Origin: Hofstenia miamia
Taxonomy: Eukaryota; Xenacoelomorpha; Acoela
Direction of reading: 5' to 3'
DNA length: 64,000 bases
NCBI GenBank assembly: GCA_004352715.1
Contig: SCFE01000042.1
Coordinates: forward strand, 539,609-603,608
Of the stretch, positions 42,561 through 56,000 are shown one piece after another; the first letter of the stretch is position 1; every line of letters starts with the position of its first letter. The translations under genes were made by a program, and so were the position numbers. Below the pieces are notes generated by a model. The model was not told the DNA's origin and ran no database searches. It worked only from the letters and a program-made list of their open reading frames with translations.

Positions 42561-42950
42561 TTCAGTTAATAAATTAATATCCCATGTTTCTGGATAGTAT
42601 CTGGGTTTATTTTTTACTGCCCTCTGGGGCATGATTCTTCTTTCAACCTTGGTATCATTGTGTTGGGTTATATATTCCTCTTCAAAGTCTTCTTCTGCTA
42701 TGCTGTTGAGATCACACATATTGTTAAAAATACCATCATTACTTTTTATAATCTTAAATTCTGCATTCTTGTCTAGCATTACTTGCTCTATGTCTATTTT
42801 TGCCTGTTTCAGGTTTTGGAAGTATAATATTCTTCTGTCATTAAGTTTATAATTGTTATTGGGTAATGTTTGAGAAGTAGCTGCTTTTCTCCAGAGTTTT
42901 TCTGGTGAGGAATGACTACCAGAGGCGTGGGAATGCTTTAAAAAAATTTT
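42477..42950 (-). pseudogene. pol: Family C integrase C-terminal module
   Basis: The minus strand encodes EKLWRKAATSQTLPNNNY, KLNDRRILYFQNLKQAKID and an acidic tail (SIAEEDFEEEYI), then YYPETWDINLLTEFRSNEEN. These align with the family A tail (NTYTLNNGKTVHFQRL, YDPNIWDLNLIDMFRND). It ends just before the ORF3 repeats begin, overlapping ORF3 as in family A. Confidence 0.75.
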
Positions 42951-42959
42951 GCATGAATC

Positions 42960-44905
42960 ATTTCAGGTTAAATAAAAAAACACACTCCAAATTACACATA
43001 GTGAACATACAAGAATGCTGGCAAATGCAACATCCTGTGTATTATGTGAAAAACCATTTGAAGCAACTTCAAAAAAAGTAATAGACCATTGTCACTATAG
43101 TGGTAAATTTAGAGGCATTTCCCATAGTGACTATAATTATTTTGCATAGATCACCCAATTTCACCACCATATTTGCACAGAACACTTCCCATTATGACTT
43201 CCATATTTTATTGAAAACTTTGAAATTGAGGGAAGGCAAAAAATTAAGTTGTATTCCCTGCATTAGTGAAAACATGTTGTCATTCAGTTTATCAATTCCC
43301 ATCTCAACTTTTGTAGATAAAAATAATGTAATGAAAAAATTTTTATGGAGATTTACAATTTCTAGACTCTCATCACTTTATAACAGATAGTCTATCTAAC
43401 CTAACAAAGAACATTGGCAGTGATAATTATAAATTTTTACATGTAGGTGTGAATGATGAAAAGGCAGAAGCATTTAGCAGAGGTAAGGGTTTACTCTGAT
43501 ATGATTATTTTGATAGTTTCAAAAAATGTAACAATACACAGCTTCCAGACTTGGTCTACTGGAAAAACTGATTGAATGGGGAAATATCTCTAACACAGAA
43601 AGAACTGGACTTTGAGCCAAGGTATGTTCTTGCTGGCAGACACTCAAATGCTTTCATGATTGATATATGATGGCAGACACCCTCTTACTTGGTGATGTAA
43701 TTAGAGAATTCAGATTGGACAGCATAGAAATGTACAAGCTAGACCCTGTGCACTTCTTCACTATTTCAAATTATAGCTGGAATGCAATGATGAAATGCAT
43801 GTAGATGTCATTGGACCCCATTGCCAATCTGGATCAGTTGGAATTTATTGAAAATGGAATTTGAGGAGGCATGTCCAGCATTTATTCAAGTCATTATTTT
43901 AAAGCCAATAACCCAATGGTGGAGGGTTACAATAGTGGGAAAGACTCCAAATATTCAAACTTCCTTGATATGAATTCTTTGTACAGAGCTTCCATGTGCG
44001 AGTTTTTCCACACTGGAAGCCTATGCTGGACAGATGACAGTCTAGAAAATATACTTGCTACACTGTCAGAGGAAGACAGGGGTTTCCTGGTAATGGTCAA
44101 CATTCCTTATCCATCACATTTGCATGGAGAAGATTCCAATTACCTGTTGGTACCACATAAAATGTGTGTGGATGATGGATTGTTGTCACCATACCAGAAA
44201 CATATAAAAAACACACTAAATTTAAGCATGGGGAGAGTACTGAAATTAATGCAAACATTTTTCAATAAAAAAAGTACATTATGAAGTTCTCAAATTTTAT
44301 ATTGCACAGGGTCTTAAAGTGACAAAATTCTATAAAGCATTGCAGTTCCAGCAGTTGCAATTTTTAAAGCCCTACATTAATTTGCACACAATGAAGAGAA
44401 AAGCTGCCAAGAATGAGTTTGAAAAGAATTTTTATAAATTAATGTCAAATGCAGTATTTGGGAAGACTATGGAATCTCTCTGAAAATTGTGCATAGCCAA
44501 GTTTGTCAGTCATCAGGAGACTGCTGAAAAATTGATTAGAATCCTGAATTTAAGTCATTCAATATAATTTCCAAAAATCTAGTGAATGTCATGTTACAGC
44601 ATAAAGAAATCAGGTGAATGAAACCAAATTATATTGGTCAAACTATTTTAGATGGATCCAAATTACAAATGTTTCAATTCCACTATGATGTTATGAAGGA
44701 GGCATTTAAGAATCAAATTTCCTTATTATAAAGTGACACAGACTCTCTCCTGTATAAAATAAAGAGCAAAAATTTATATGCAAAATTGCCAGCAATAGTC
44801 AGCCATTTTGACTTCTCAAATTATCTGAAAGATTCACCATTGTTTAGTGAGGTAAATAAGAAAACTTATTTAAAGGTGAAGGATGAGTGGCAGGTGGAAT
44901 ACTAA
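42960..44905 (+). pseudogene. polB: Polinton DNA polymerase B remnant (P2)
   Basis: It begins in the middle of the gene: CVLCEKPFEATSKKVIDHCH and YSGKFRG, then an ExoII-like QNTSHYDFHILLKTL, FLDSHHFITDSLSNLTKNIG and DPVHFFTISNYSWNAMMK. Motif A is NFLDMNSLYRASM near 43967. Motif B is AKNEFEKNFYKLMSNAVFGK near 44410. Motif C is SDTDSLLYKIK near 44740. It ends KKTYLKVKDEWQ. The catalytic Asp residues are kept, but about ten stops and frameshifts break it. It is more like P3 than P1. The N-terminus is missing at the junction with the gypsy C remnant. Confidence 0.85.
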
Positions 44906-45079
44906 CACAGATGGTGGCATTAAAATAAAAAATGTATTCCATACAATATATACATGCATATAGTAGGTATGTTTGCCTTAAATATAGTGCAAAGTGTGTT
45001 ATTGGGGTTGTGAAAAAGACCATGAATTTTGATGTTTTCAAACAAATTTTGGATGGTGAAGAAATTCTGAGGTGAGAAA

Positions 45080-45960
45080 TGGTAATAATTTGTAGCCATA
45101 ACCATAATATCTCTATCAGGAGGATGAATAAAGTGGTGCTAACACCTTATGATGATAAGAGATATCTGCTGAATCATTACCAAAGTTTGCTGTATGGTCA
45201 TAAAGGTATAGACTGAATTTACATGTATTTTACTAATTTTCCATTTAGATATTCCACCATCTTCAATTAAATGCCCTATTGAAGTTGCCTCTATAAATGA
45301 ATTGTCTACAAGCAGCAGCAGCAAAAGACCTCCTTTAGGTATATGAAAATTATTTTGTACACAAATTTAATACTTATTCCCTAGATACGTGATAGTGAAT
45401 TGCATCTGCCATTTCATTCTGCCTCCATACTTTCTCCACATTTCTGTATATTGAAAATTGAGCAGATCAATTTATGGTTAATTATGTTTTACCTACTGAG
45501 ATGTTGTAAATATTTTTTGTCATTTCCACACAATGCATTTCCCTCTATTCATCCATATGTTTGTGCAAAGTCCACCTCTAGGTTAAATTTTCACCACAAC
45601 AAAAGCATATGATCATTTTAATGTATAATAAAAGTATTTAAATATTTAGCTCTGCCTCCTGTCCTTTCATGATACTCTGTTGATCAATTGAAAAAAACGC
45701 CTCTATGTTGAACTCCACCATAACAAAAGTATAATTGTTTTACATGTATAATAAATTAATGAGAATATTTATCTATGTCTGTCACTATTTTACAATGCTC
45801 AATTGTATTGAACAAAAAGGAATGCCTCCATGCAAAAATTCAATCACAAAAACATATGTGCATTTTACACATGCAAGAAATTAACAAGAATATTTAGCTC
45901 TGTCTGTTGCTATTTTACAATGCTCATATGTATTGAATGAAGAATGCCTCCATGGTAGAT
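45080..45960 (+). repeat. Degenerate tandem repeats of about 125 bp after P2
   Basis: Anchors 'gcctctatg' or 'gcctccatg' occur at about 45573, 45700, 45825 and 45945, spaced 120-127 bp, with 'atatttagctctg' and 'ttttacaatgctca' at fixed places in each unit. Weaker copies reach left to about 45240. An unsupported 61-codon frame lies inside. The array is cut by an LTR at 45963. Confidence 0.65.
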
Positions 45961-45962
45961 AC

Positions 45963-47136
45963 TGTGGCATAATCCATGTGTGGTCAATCTAAGAGAAAGA
46001 ATGGAGACAATTAAGACTTAATTGCAATAATAATTAATTGTAAAACACATGGTTATTATTATTTGATTATTTGTAAATATTTATAAAAGTAGTTTTTGAT
46101 ATTAATTTGCTCAACAGTATTTGAAAAAAATCAAAAGATGATATTATGCATGCTAATTAATGCTGATGTGCATTAATAATTAATAGCAGACAAAGAAAAA
46201 CCAGGAAAAACTGTCAACAAAATCTACTAACAGGTACTAGCCAAGTATTTGATTCTTTACAATTATTTTATATAAATATGAAGTTATTGATTTTATTTGT
46301 GATGAACAAATTTTACTGGAGTTACTTCATTATCTTTTCAGGTTATTTAATTAATTAAATGGAAAGCTAAACATTCAAGCTCAAGAGTAATCCTACATTG
46401 GTCCCTGAATCTGGTTAAAGGAATTCTGGAGCAGCTGCATGACACAGCTTTCAAAAGTGTGGTGCCACTAGTAGCCAGGATTCCTCAAACTGCTCCTAAG
46501 TTAGGACTAGGAATAGTGATTTTTATAAATTGTAGCTTTCCTATCATCTGTGCAGTAAATAGCCATATTGCTGTTTTTAGGTTACTCACTTATAGATCTG
46601 AATTGCTCTATGATTGTAGTAAACCTTATTACACAATGTATTTGTTTGTTGGTATATCATTAGACTATGGACTGACTCATACTGTCCTTTTCTTTCTGAC
46701 TGATTTGATTGTTCACATGTATGATAGGTTAACATGTATGTTTATAAATGTAGAGTTATTATATGTAAGGCAAAACAACAAGCAAAAGCATCAACACACT
46801 AAATTAGTAAGTTATCACATACACACACAATCACTGAGGCAATATCACATGCACTGGGAGAATTGTAGGTGTTCATCATAATGTCCAAGTACTCTGGAGC
46901 TGTTACCAAACACTCCTCTCAACCTTTACCATCCACTCCTCTCAACCTAAACAAGCTGTTGTTAATTCAAACATTCAGAAATGCTTGTGTAATATTAATT
47001 TAGTTAATGTATAAAGCAAATTGATTTGGTTGAGAATATTTTGAGATCTGTTATACCTGATCTATTGCACATATGTATAGAATTTGATGGAGCAAACTCT
47101 ACAATCAAGTGAATTATGTGTTGACAAGATTCTACA
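45963..47136 (+). repeat. LTR, family B-like (1174 bp)
   Basis: It starts TGTGGCATAATCC and ends GATTCTACA, directly followed by a PBS. It shares with the family B LTRs the start, an 'aacaggtact' segment and a TATA box (TATAAATA, 46271-46278). Body sequence is strongly diverged, so this is a separate subfamily. A 140-codon frame inside it (46459-46881) is not supported as a gene. Confidence 0.7.
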
Positions 47137-47197
47137 TGGTGACTGTGACAGGCACCTGACATCCACAACAGAAAGAAAATAGAAATTTAAAGAAAAT
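47137..47197 (+). promoter_or_regulatory. Primer-binding site and start of leader
   Basis: TGGTGACTGTGACAGGC after the LTR matches the other PBSs except for a CpG-type change. It shows that an element once followed. The leader runs into the gap. Confidence 0.7.
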
Positions 47198-48197
47198 NNN
47201 NNNNNNNNNNNNNNNNNNNNNNNNNNNNNNNNNNNNNNNNNNNNNNNNNNNNNNNNNNNNNNNNNNNNNNNNNNNNNNNNNNNNNNNNNNNNNNNNNNNN
47301 NNNNNNNNNNNNNNNNNNNNNNNNNNNNNNNNNNNNNNNNNNNNNNNNNNNNNNNNNNNNNNNNNNNNNNNNNNNNNNNNNNNNNNNNNNNNNNNNNNNN
47401 NNNNNNNNNNNNNNNNNNNNNNNNNNNNNNNNNNNNNNNNNNNNNNNNNNNNNNNNNNNNNNNNNNNNNNNNNNNNNNNNNNNNNNNNNNNNNNNNNNNN
47501 NNNNNNNNNNNNNNNNNNNNNNNNNNNNNNNNNNNNNNNNNNNNNNNNNNNNNNNNNNNNNNNNNNNNNNNNNNNNNNNNNNNNNNNNNNNNNNNNNNNN
47601 NNNNNNNNNNNNNNNNNNNNNNNNNNNNNNNNNNNNNNNNNNNNNNNNNNNNNNNNNNNNNNNNNNNNNNNNNNNNNNNNNNNNNNNNNNNNNNNNNNNN
47701 NNNNNNNNNNNNNNNNNNNNNNNNNNNNNNNNNNNNNNNNNNNNNNNNNNNNNNNNNNNNNNNNNNNNNNNNNNNNNNNNNNNNNNNNNNNNNNNNNNNN
47801 NNNNNNNNNNNNNNNNNNNNNNNNNNNNNNNNNNNNNNNNNNNNNNNNNNNNNNNNNNNNNNNNNNNNNNNNNNNNNNNNNNNNNNNNNNNNNNNNNNNN
47901 NNNNNNNNNNNNNNNNNNNNNNNNNNNNNNNNNNNNNNNNNNNNNNNNNNNNNNNNNNNNNNNNNNNNNNNNNNNNNNNNNNNNNNNNNNNNNNNNNNNN
48001 NNNNNNNNNNNNNNNNNNNNNNNNNNNNNNNNNNNNNNNNNNNNNNNNNNNNNNNNNNNNNNNNNNNNNNNNNNNNNNNNNNNNNNNNNNNNNNNNNNNN
48101 NNNNNNNNNNNNNNNNNNNNNNNNNNNNNNNNNNNNNNNNNNNNNNNNNNNNNNNNNNNNNNNNNNNNNNNNNNNNNNNNNNNNNNNNNNNNNNNNN
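47198..48197. other. Assembly gap (1000 Ns)
   Basis: A fixed-length gap immediately after a leader. No gag or pol is seen on the far side, so the element body is missing or lies inside the gap. Confidence 0.98.
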
Positions 48198-50399
48198 ATT
48201 TGTTGTGCTTAAGCATTACACACATATGAAACAAAACGTTTTGTATATGAGCTGTTTTTGTGCAGAATGAGTTATTGAGCAGAGCTTCACCACATCTAGC
48301 AATTTTACACAGATGTATCATAATTTATTTTCATAGTTGACTTGGGAAATCATGACACCTAAACTTGGTATTCAGATTATTCAATACATTGTAAGCTGAT
48401 GTATCCATAATAGTAATGCATTAATTCACCCATCCAAAATTACTAATAGTTCCATGTTCAATTAACCTTTCTAAACGTTTAAATGTATGTAAATGGGTAG
48501 ACAAAGTTAGTTAATAGTGTATTATTCCCATGTAAAAAATACAAGCGCGTGGTATTTAGAAGACAAATTGCTAAGAATTTTGAGAAACAAACATCATTTA
48601 ATATAAATAATGAAAAACAAGATGCATAAAGTCCCATATCATAAATTCATTTTAAAGCAGAAATGTAAAAACATGCTCAGTTACTCATGATATACTATAA
48701 TATACATAACCAGTGAAAATAAAAGATGGAAAAAATATGTAACATACCATGATATGTGTGTGTAGATGCATTTGAAATTGCCAGACTGCCCTGCTTTTAA
48801 CTATCTTTAACCCAGTGAGTAGCATAGGAAAGCAAGGGCCCATTACATTGGGATACCCTGAAGTTCTCAGAACACTTAGCTGACTCAGAGATATTGAAGG
48901 GAGGGTGTTTGCAAATGTTAATTAGTGACTCACATGGTTGACATTTATAAGATTACTGCTAATGGATTTTCAGTGACATCACATACTTTACATTTTTAAG
49001 TGTATTGAGTGATGGATTATCAAGTAGCTAGTTTAATTAGTGATTTATGATATTTACAGACTGAATCATTTTTGCAATGATTCATGTACACGTTCAGGCC
49101 AATTTAGTTCACAATGATTCATATACATGTTGGGCAAATTTAGTTCACAATGATTCATTTAAATGTTGAGGCCAATTTAGTTTACAATGATTCATTTACA
49201 TGTTGGGGCCAATTTATTTTACATTCACATGTTTTGATATAGTGACTAATTTATATGGCTAATTTCATTACACGTTTTTGTTAATATACCTGGCTATATC
49301 ACATATTATGCACACTTACACTTTTTTGCATACATTGGGTTTACCTCACACTTGTGGCAATGACTAATATTTTTCCTACCTATAAAAATTCCTAGTATTT
49401 CAACTGTTTACAGTGTACAATGTTTAATTTGGAAAACATTACATGTAAAACGCTACAATGCATTTTCAAATTTCTGGGTAATACTTTTCCTGTCCATAAA
49501 AATTACTGATGGTTAACATTTCTAACATTACATGTAAAAACCACATTTCATTTTGAAAAATTTTCCATAATTTCAATTGCTTACACATACAGTGTTTAAC
49601 TCATTTTTCAGCAACTTTCAAAAAAGACTACATTTCATTTTCAAAACAAACTATTTCATTTACAAAAACACCATTTTGTTTCTAAGCAACCAAACTATTT
49701 TTAACCCAATTTGATAATACAAATGGAAAATATTAAACATATTCTTAAACAAAAAGAGATTTGATAGTAATAAAATTTTATAGACACTAGTAAAAAAATG
49801 CATTGTCTAGTGTTTGTGTTAAAAGCAAAATTCGTCGTTTTCGAAAATAAAAAACTAGATATTTAAATGAGCATGGTAAAGCCCACATTTTAAAATATGA
49901 CAAAATACACATATATTCTATATGTTCCACTTATAATGATGGTAAATTACACTAGTAAATTTGTCTGTTTTAGTTATTCTAGTCTCCAACTGTTTCACCA
50001 TCTGCTAGATGCATATTTTTCCTCATTTGCCACACATCTTCCCTTCCATTAAACATATGCAAATAATATCTAAGTCAAGAGTTTTTTAGACATACCGTTT
50101 TAATACATTATTGCCTATTAAATATTGTATTAAAACACTTTATGTATTATTGTAAGCCAGAGAAATTGATATTAACAAATAAAACGGTAATACATCCTGT
50201 GTATGTTTTAACTGCCTCCCATGATTAACATCAGTGTAGATTGTAATTCAATGTCTGTTTTTTCTTAACGCATTTTTCCTTTGAAATCTGGTAATTAGAA
50301 ATGGGTTTACATCATAGAATGAGAGAAACATTGCACACACTAGTTATCTGCTAACATCTTGCTTTTATTTCTTTGCAAATACATAGAGAGTGCATTGGG
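48198..50399. other. AT-rich non-coding region with minor repeats
   Basis: No gene recognised. It contains a 37-bp minisatellite (49075-49222) and two loosely similar segments of about 129 bp starting near 49351 and 49480 (shared 'ttttcctryccataaaaatt'). Confidence 0.5.
49075..49222 (+). repeat. 37-bp minisatellite, four units
   Basis: Four consecutive 37-bp units start CAATGATTCA and end CCAATTTAGTT plus two bases, with a few substitutions each. No coding role. Confidence 0.85.
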
Positions 50400-51463
50400 A
50401 CTAAATAACATTGAAAATTGAATATCACAATAAATTGTATCACCAAATATCAAGCAAGTAATGAAATGAAATTGTTTTATGATGGAAACAGCACTTTTTC
50501 TTCTGGTAGAAAAACCACAACAGACTAAATGTTTTAGACTAAATCAGTAGCAATGGGAAGCTTTTTGTGTAGTTGGTGAAACTAAATAATCCATAGCAAA
50601 ATATATAATATATTTATTTTGCCATATTTATTGTATGAGATTTGTCAGCAGCAAAGAAGTATTCTTTTATCAGTTGATGATAGAAAATTTTTATTCTATT
50701 GAACACAAGGGTAATCTAAATAAACCATAAACAAAATATAAATAATTTTCCATTATACTGTTTTATTGCATGAGATTCATCAATGGTGAGGAGACATTTT
50801 TTCTAATTTGTGGAGAATATATCATTTTTCATCTGACATTATTGTAGAAGCTATACATGTGTAAATGAGTAATCAATTAAATAGTTTATACCATTTGTGA
50901 GATAAAAATACAATTACATGAGTCATTGTGTGGGAAGCATTTTAATCAGAGAATATTGAGCATCAAGAAATGGGTTTTCCAGTGGAGGATAATTATATTG
51001 TCCTGTGTGGAAACTAAAATTTACATACATAATCAGTAAATTAAAATATATTATACCATTTGCAAGATAAAAAATGACTAATTGGAGTATTTTTTGTAGG
51101 TGACTGGATTTCAGTTGTTGAGCAATCAATCAGCAGGAGATAATTACATGTACATTGACTTGTGTGGAAACTAAATGTGTATAAATAAACAATATATTAA
51201 TTAGATTATACCACCTTACAAAGTACAACGTGTAAACAAGGAGCATTAAGAGTGAGCTGGTTTTCTTCTTCAGTTGACAAGCTGTCTCTTTATACACATC
51301 TTATCCAGGATTTCTAAACAAAACATTAATCTGTAATAATGTTGACAAAAACATACATGAAGGGATATATAACAAACTACGTGGACATGGAGAATGGAGC
51401 AAACCTTGTATGTTAGGCAATCAATCAATTATTCAAATGGAGGATTTCTAAACATGGAATTGA
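50400..51463. repeat. Degenerate tandem array, left part
   Basis: Units of about 130-155 bp are anchored by 'ctaaayaaa' near 50580, 50715, 51015, 51170, 51313 and 51445. Each also has an AT-rich 'ttataccatttgcaagataaaa'-type segment and a 'tggaga' segment. The array continues at 52569 after a solo LTR: 51308-51415 is a close match to 52672-52772. Confidence 0.65.
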
Positions 51464-52568
51464 TTGTAATAATATAGCATCTGCTACCAGGCTTTAACAG
51501 AGAGTCAATGATTCTTTTAAATTATCATATGTGGGTAGGGGTGTACTGATGTTAACTGTTATTTAACTTAACTTAAAGTAACTTCATACTGTTTAGGTAT
51601 ACTACTTTTGCAGTTCTTTTCCGTGATTTGGCTATGGCCTCCAGCCGACTCTGATCTCCAAATCAATCCACATGTGACTCAATCATCAATTTAGTAGTTT
51701 CAAGACTCAGCTCATCATAGTACTTATGTGTTCCCTATCCTAACTCAGTGCAGCTCTGAATGGTGTTTGTAACTGACATAAACTCAATTTGTAGTGTGTA
51801 GTTATAGTACTTTGCAACCTGGCAATGTCACTAGCTGCTTAATAAATATTACTTCTGCCATTACTGAAAACTACTGGCTTTAATTAATATAGTTAGATAA
51901 AGTAAATAATTACTTGCAGCTTCCTACCTTACATTTAAATAACAGTACATGCTCAGTCTTATTATTGTTCTATTTATAGGTCACTTAGTTTGACAATATA
52001 ATGTAGATATAACCTACAGTAGGCTATCCAGCCTTTTCTCTGATTTCAATTATTTAATACATGCAAACAAATGAATCAGTAGTCAGCTAAACAGAGAAAA
52101 ACTCCTATTTGTACACTTAACCTAAATACAGGTTCATGGCTTGGATCAAGGACCCTTGAGTTGCTCCCAATATGTGCCCAAGCCACTACTACTGCATTTA
52201 CTGTTTAGCTTGACATGATTTATAAATAAGCAAACCAAATGAAATCTAAAGATAAGATTTTCAAAGAATTTACTTCAACAGTTTCCAAATTAATTTCATC
52301 TCTATTTATACTCTAATTCAAAAAGTACCTGTTGTTCAAAATTTGAATTTAATTCGTCTGCCAAAATGGCTAAAAATAATGGAAGTGATTTCACCCCCTT
52401 GATTTAGTCAAATTATTTGACAACAAGTACTAATTTGCTATTTTATTACTTAGTTGCATTTACAAAAATAATGATGATAATTAAACTTAAATTGTTTTCA
52501 ATTAATAAATCATAATTCGATCTTAATACTGACTAATCCTTTGATCGTATTGTTTGGATTATGCTACA
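51464..52568 (-). repeat. Family B solo LTR (1105 bp)
   Basis: On the minus strand it starts TGTAGCATAATCC at 52568 and ends TATTATTACA at 51464. It has a TATA box (TATAAATA, complement of 52303-52310). The 3' end AAAGCCTGGTA matches the family B LTR end at 59040-59062, and the U3 matches 19182-19385. No PBS or internal sequence adjoins either end. I could not identify a clean target-site duplication. It splits a tandem array. Confidence 0.8.
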
Positions 52569-53045
52569 ATAATGTTACCAAATCAGCATATGTGAAGGAG
52601 GCTTAACAAATTTGTGCAGGCACAGTGGGGAAGCAAACTCTTGGACAATAGCAAACTTAATTAAAGGTGGTAGATTTTCTAAACAAAAAATTAATTTGTA
52701 ATAATGTTGACAAAAACATACATTGAGGGATATAACAAAATTCTTGGACATGGAGAATGGAGTGAAATAGCTATACATAAACATGGGAATTATATCTAAA
52801 CACAAATGTTAATAAACTAAAGAAAAATTTCATAAGTACCATATGCAGAAACTTGGAGCAAGTACAGGAGGGAGGTGGAGAATGAATGGGAATTACTATG
52901 TATCAAAATCTAAAACATTAATTAATAACATGCAAAATATAAATTTCCATATACCTAGTCAGAGGCATTTTACACCATCATCAATTAGTGTAGAACTGGT
53001 GAATGGTGAATTTGATATCTAAACAAAAATTTTAACATTATAAAC
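52569..53045. repeat. Degenerate tandem array, right part
   Basis: It continues the array interrupted by the solo LTR, with anchors 'tctaaac' or 'tctaaaa' at about 52678, 52795, 52908 and 53019 (spacing 111-117 bp). It ends next to the 3' end of PolB P3. Confidence 0.65.
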
Positions 53046-53099
53046 ACATCTTTAATTTTCAGATACCCTTTTTTTTACATCACTGTATAAAGGTGAACT

Positions 53100-56000
53100 T
53101 GTCAAATAATTGGAAAAATCAAAATGATGGGAAAGCTGGACAAGTTTGGTATAAAAATTCTTTGATTTCATTTTATACAGTAGGGAAATCTGTATCTGAA
53201 TAAAATAATGTTATTCAGTTCTTAAAATACAGCTTCATAATTTCATAGAGGAATGTAAACATTAATAGCTTTGATAGATCAAGGATAGCTATTCTGATAT
53301 AGTTTGGTCTGTCCCATAACATATCTTTTTGACCCATCATGACTTGGACAAAATCCTTGCTAATAATGTTGTATGATTTAAACTCTGGTTTTTTATCAGC
53401 TTCTCTGCAGAACACAGGTCATGTGGAAACTTGATGTATATCTGTTTCCTCAAGTTCTCCATAAATTTACCAAACACCACGTTTGACATTAATTTGTAGA
53501 ATACTTTCTTGAAATCATTATGTGCAGCCTTGCATTTCTCTGTGTTTAAATCAATATATGGTTTTAGAAATGGTGCCTGTTTAAATTTGAGAGCTCTGTG
53601 AAATTTTGTAATTTTCAGTCAATGTTTGATATAAAACTTCAAGACCTCATAGTATACAATGTATGAATTTTTTTATAAAACATTTGCAAAAGTTTTGGTA
53701 TAGGTGCCAACTTTTATTTTTAATCTATTATTTATTTTGAGCTGATATGGAGATGACTATCTTATTGTCATTTTGTGTGGTGCCAATAGAAAATCAAAGT
53801 GATTGTCATGGAGATAGTCTGGATATTTGAGGTCCACTTGTACCAAGTAGCCAGTTTGTGAATCCTGAACTGTGGATAAAATTTTGTTGATACCAGCCAT
53901 AGACTATGTCAGTCCACCCACAGGCAAGCTTAAACTAATGGTCCAGCTATAGAGGGCATTTGCATCTGTATAGATACCATACATGGTCTCTTTCTTAGGA
54001 TCATAGTCTTCTACCATGAGGTTGTTGGCTTTAAAATATCTATCTGAAATTGTTGAGTACATCCCTCCTCTTATATCATTTCTATAAAATCCAGTTGTTC
54101 TTCATTGTTTATTGGATCAAGCAAGATTCCCATGTACTTCAGCATCATGTGCCAGCTAAAATTTGATAGTGTAAAAAAGTGGGCAGGGTCAATATTGTAT
54201 GATTCCATGTTGTGTATTCTAAATTCTCTGATAACATCTAACAGTAATAACATGTCTGAAAGTGAATAATTGTTATGGAAATCTTTAAACATTTGGCATT
54301 TTCCCAACACCCATGTATTTTCATGTTCAAAATTAAGCTTCCCAGGCTTATCAGGATTTTTCCTATCAATGTGTCTCTCCATTGTTCCTAATCTGGGAGG
54401 CTCAATTCATTAAACTGTTTGAAGCTATCAAACCACATGTATGAAACATCCCTTTACCTTTGCTAAGCAGTGATGCCTTCTGCTCACCCATTACATCTCT
54501 TAAAAATTGATAGTTTTCAACTCCAATACTATTTTGCAAGGTTTGATAGACTAGAAGCTATGAAACAATAGCTATCTAAAAATCTAAGTTCTTCATATAT
54601 TGGTTTGAAAATTCCATGTTTGTCATTATATCCATCTACAGGCATGAATAAATTAAGTTATAGAAAAACCTCCAATGTACATGGGACACATGATACCTTC
54701 TCTCCATCTTTCATACACAAACTTTTAAGCAAAATATGCATATCATATTTCCTCCCATTATACATAAAAACTGGTGTAAATTGTGGGCACTGATTTAAAA
54801 TGTTGCAATTATTATGTGCAACACCTCTAATGTTCCAGTAAAATAACAGTGGTCAATAACTCTCACATCATTTTCTGCAAATCCCTTTCTACAAAATATG
54901 CACCTCACTGACATCACCAACATTATTTTCCACTGTTACTTTGAAATAATAAATTTCTGATGTTTTTGCTTAAGTTCATATGATTGCTTTGCCAATTCAC
55001 CTAAATGATTCCATCCCTTCTCCATACATTTTTGCCAGTATATATTTTGCATAATAATGATCTGTCCATGCTACTTGTCACTACACATACAACAGATGAA
55101 ATTTGCTCAACCTCATACTGTGTATAGCTGGTTGACAGGTTATGCTGCATGTTTTTGGACTTTTCTTGATATTGCCTCAATATCTAAACTAGCAATGATA
55201 GGAACATAATTCTGTGCTGCATATGCTTTAAATTTGATTTTGTCTGCAGGATTTGGAAATGTGATGTTTGGTTCTGCAACTCTGTTGCATTTATTTTAAT
55301 GCTTGCTCAAATTTTCACAGGACTTAAAAAATCAAATGCCGGCATTTAAATTTGTGATTGCTAGATAGTTGCTCTTTTAATCTTCTTCTAATAGTAAGAG
55401 ATTAACTGTTGTTTGATATGAGCATGGAGACACATATGCTGGCACAACACATTGCTCATTTAATGAGTATACATTTACAGTTATGGAGTTCCATTTCTTG
55501 AAAATACATATATTGTTAATTGATAATGGGAATGTTAGACCCTTATGCATTAGCAATGGAAGAAATTTGTTCATTTGTGTTATTAGGCATAGTGCTTTAA
55601 TTTTGCGATGAAGGCAAACTAGTAAACTGTACAAGAAACATAATTTGGATTGACTGGTCTTTGGATTTACAATGAAATTGTTTCTTTTAAGGTGATCAGG
55701 TGAATATAAGACCCTACTTGAGATGAATGGTATTTGGGCACTCTGAGCCCAACTCTGTTAATGTTTTTTAATATGAATCCACTTCCATTTGTGGTATATA
55801 TTGAGATAAAGTTTGCAATTTCATCAACTAGTCTGTAAAAATTGCTATTGTTTAGTCCAGATCTAAACACTGACACAGGGCTGGATGTTGGATAAAGCAT
55901 CACTGTCTTTTCTTCATCATTTTCCTGTGGCGTTACCATCTCTATTTCACAGGTTGAATAATTTTTCACAGAATAATGTGTAGAAAATTTGCTTGAATTT

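Larger units (their letters stand above)
41323..42950 (-). mobile_element. Gypsy family C remnant: integrase tail and ORF3
   Basis: The minus strand carries an integrase C-terminal module followed by an ORF3 related to that of family A but strongly diverged. The rest of the element is absent on the right, where it abuts PolB remnant P2 directly. No LTR or polypurine tract is identifiable at its left end. Confidence 0.75.

Noticed and set aside
46459-46881. 140-codon frame
   Set aside because: It lies wholly inside the LTR at 45963-47136 and has no recognisable domain.
50090-50195. Small inverted repeat (TACCGTTTTAATA and its near complement) suggesting a MITE
   Set aside because: Only about 13 bp per arm, imperfect, and no target duplication seen.
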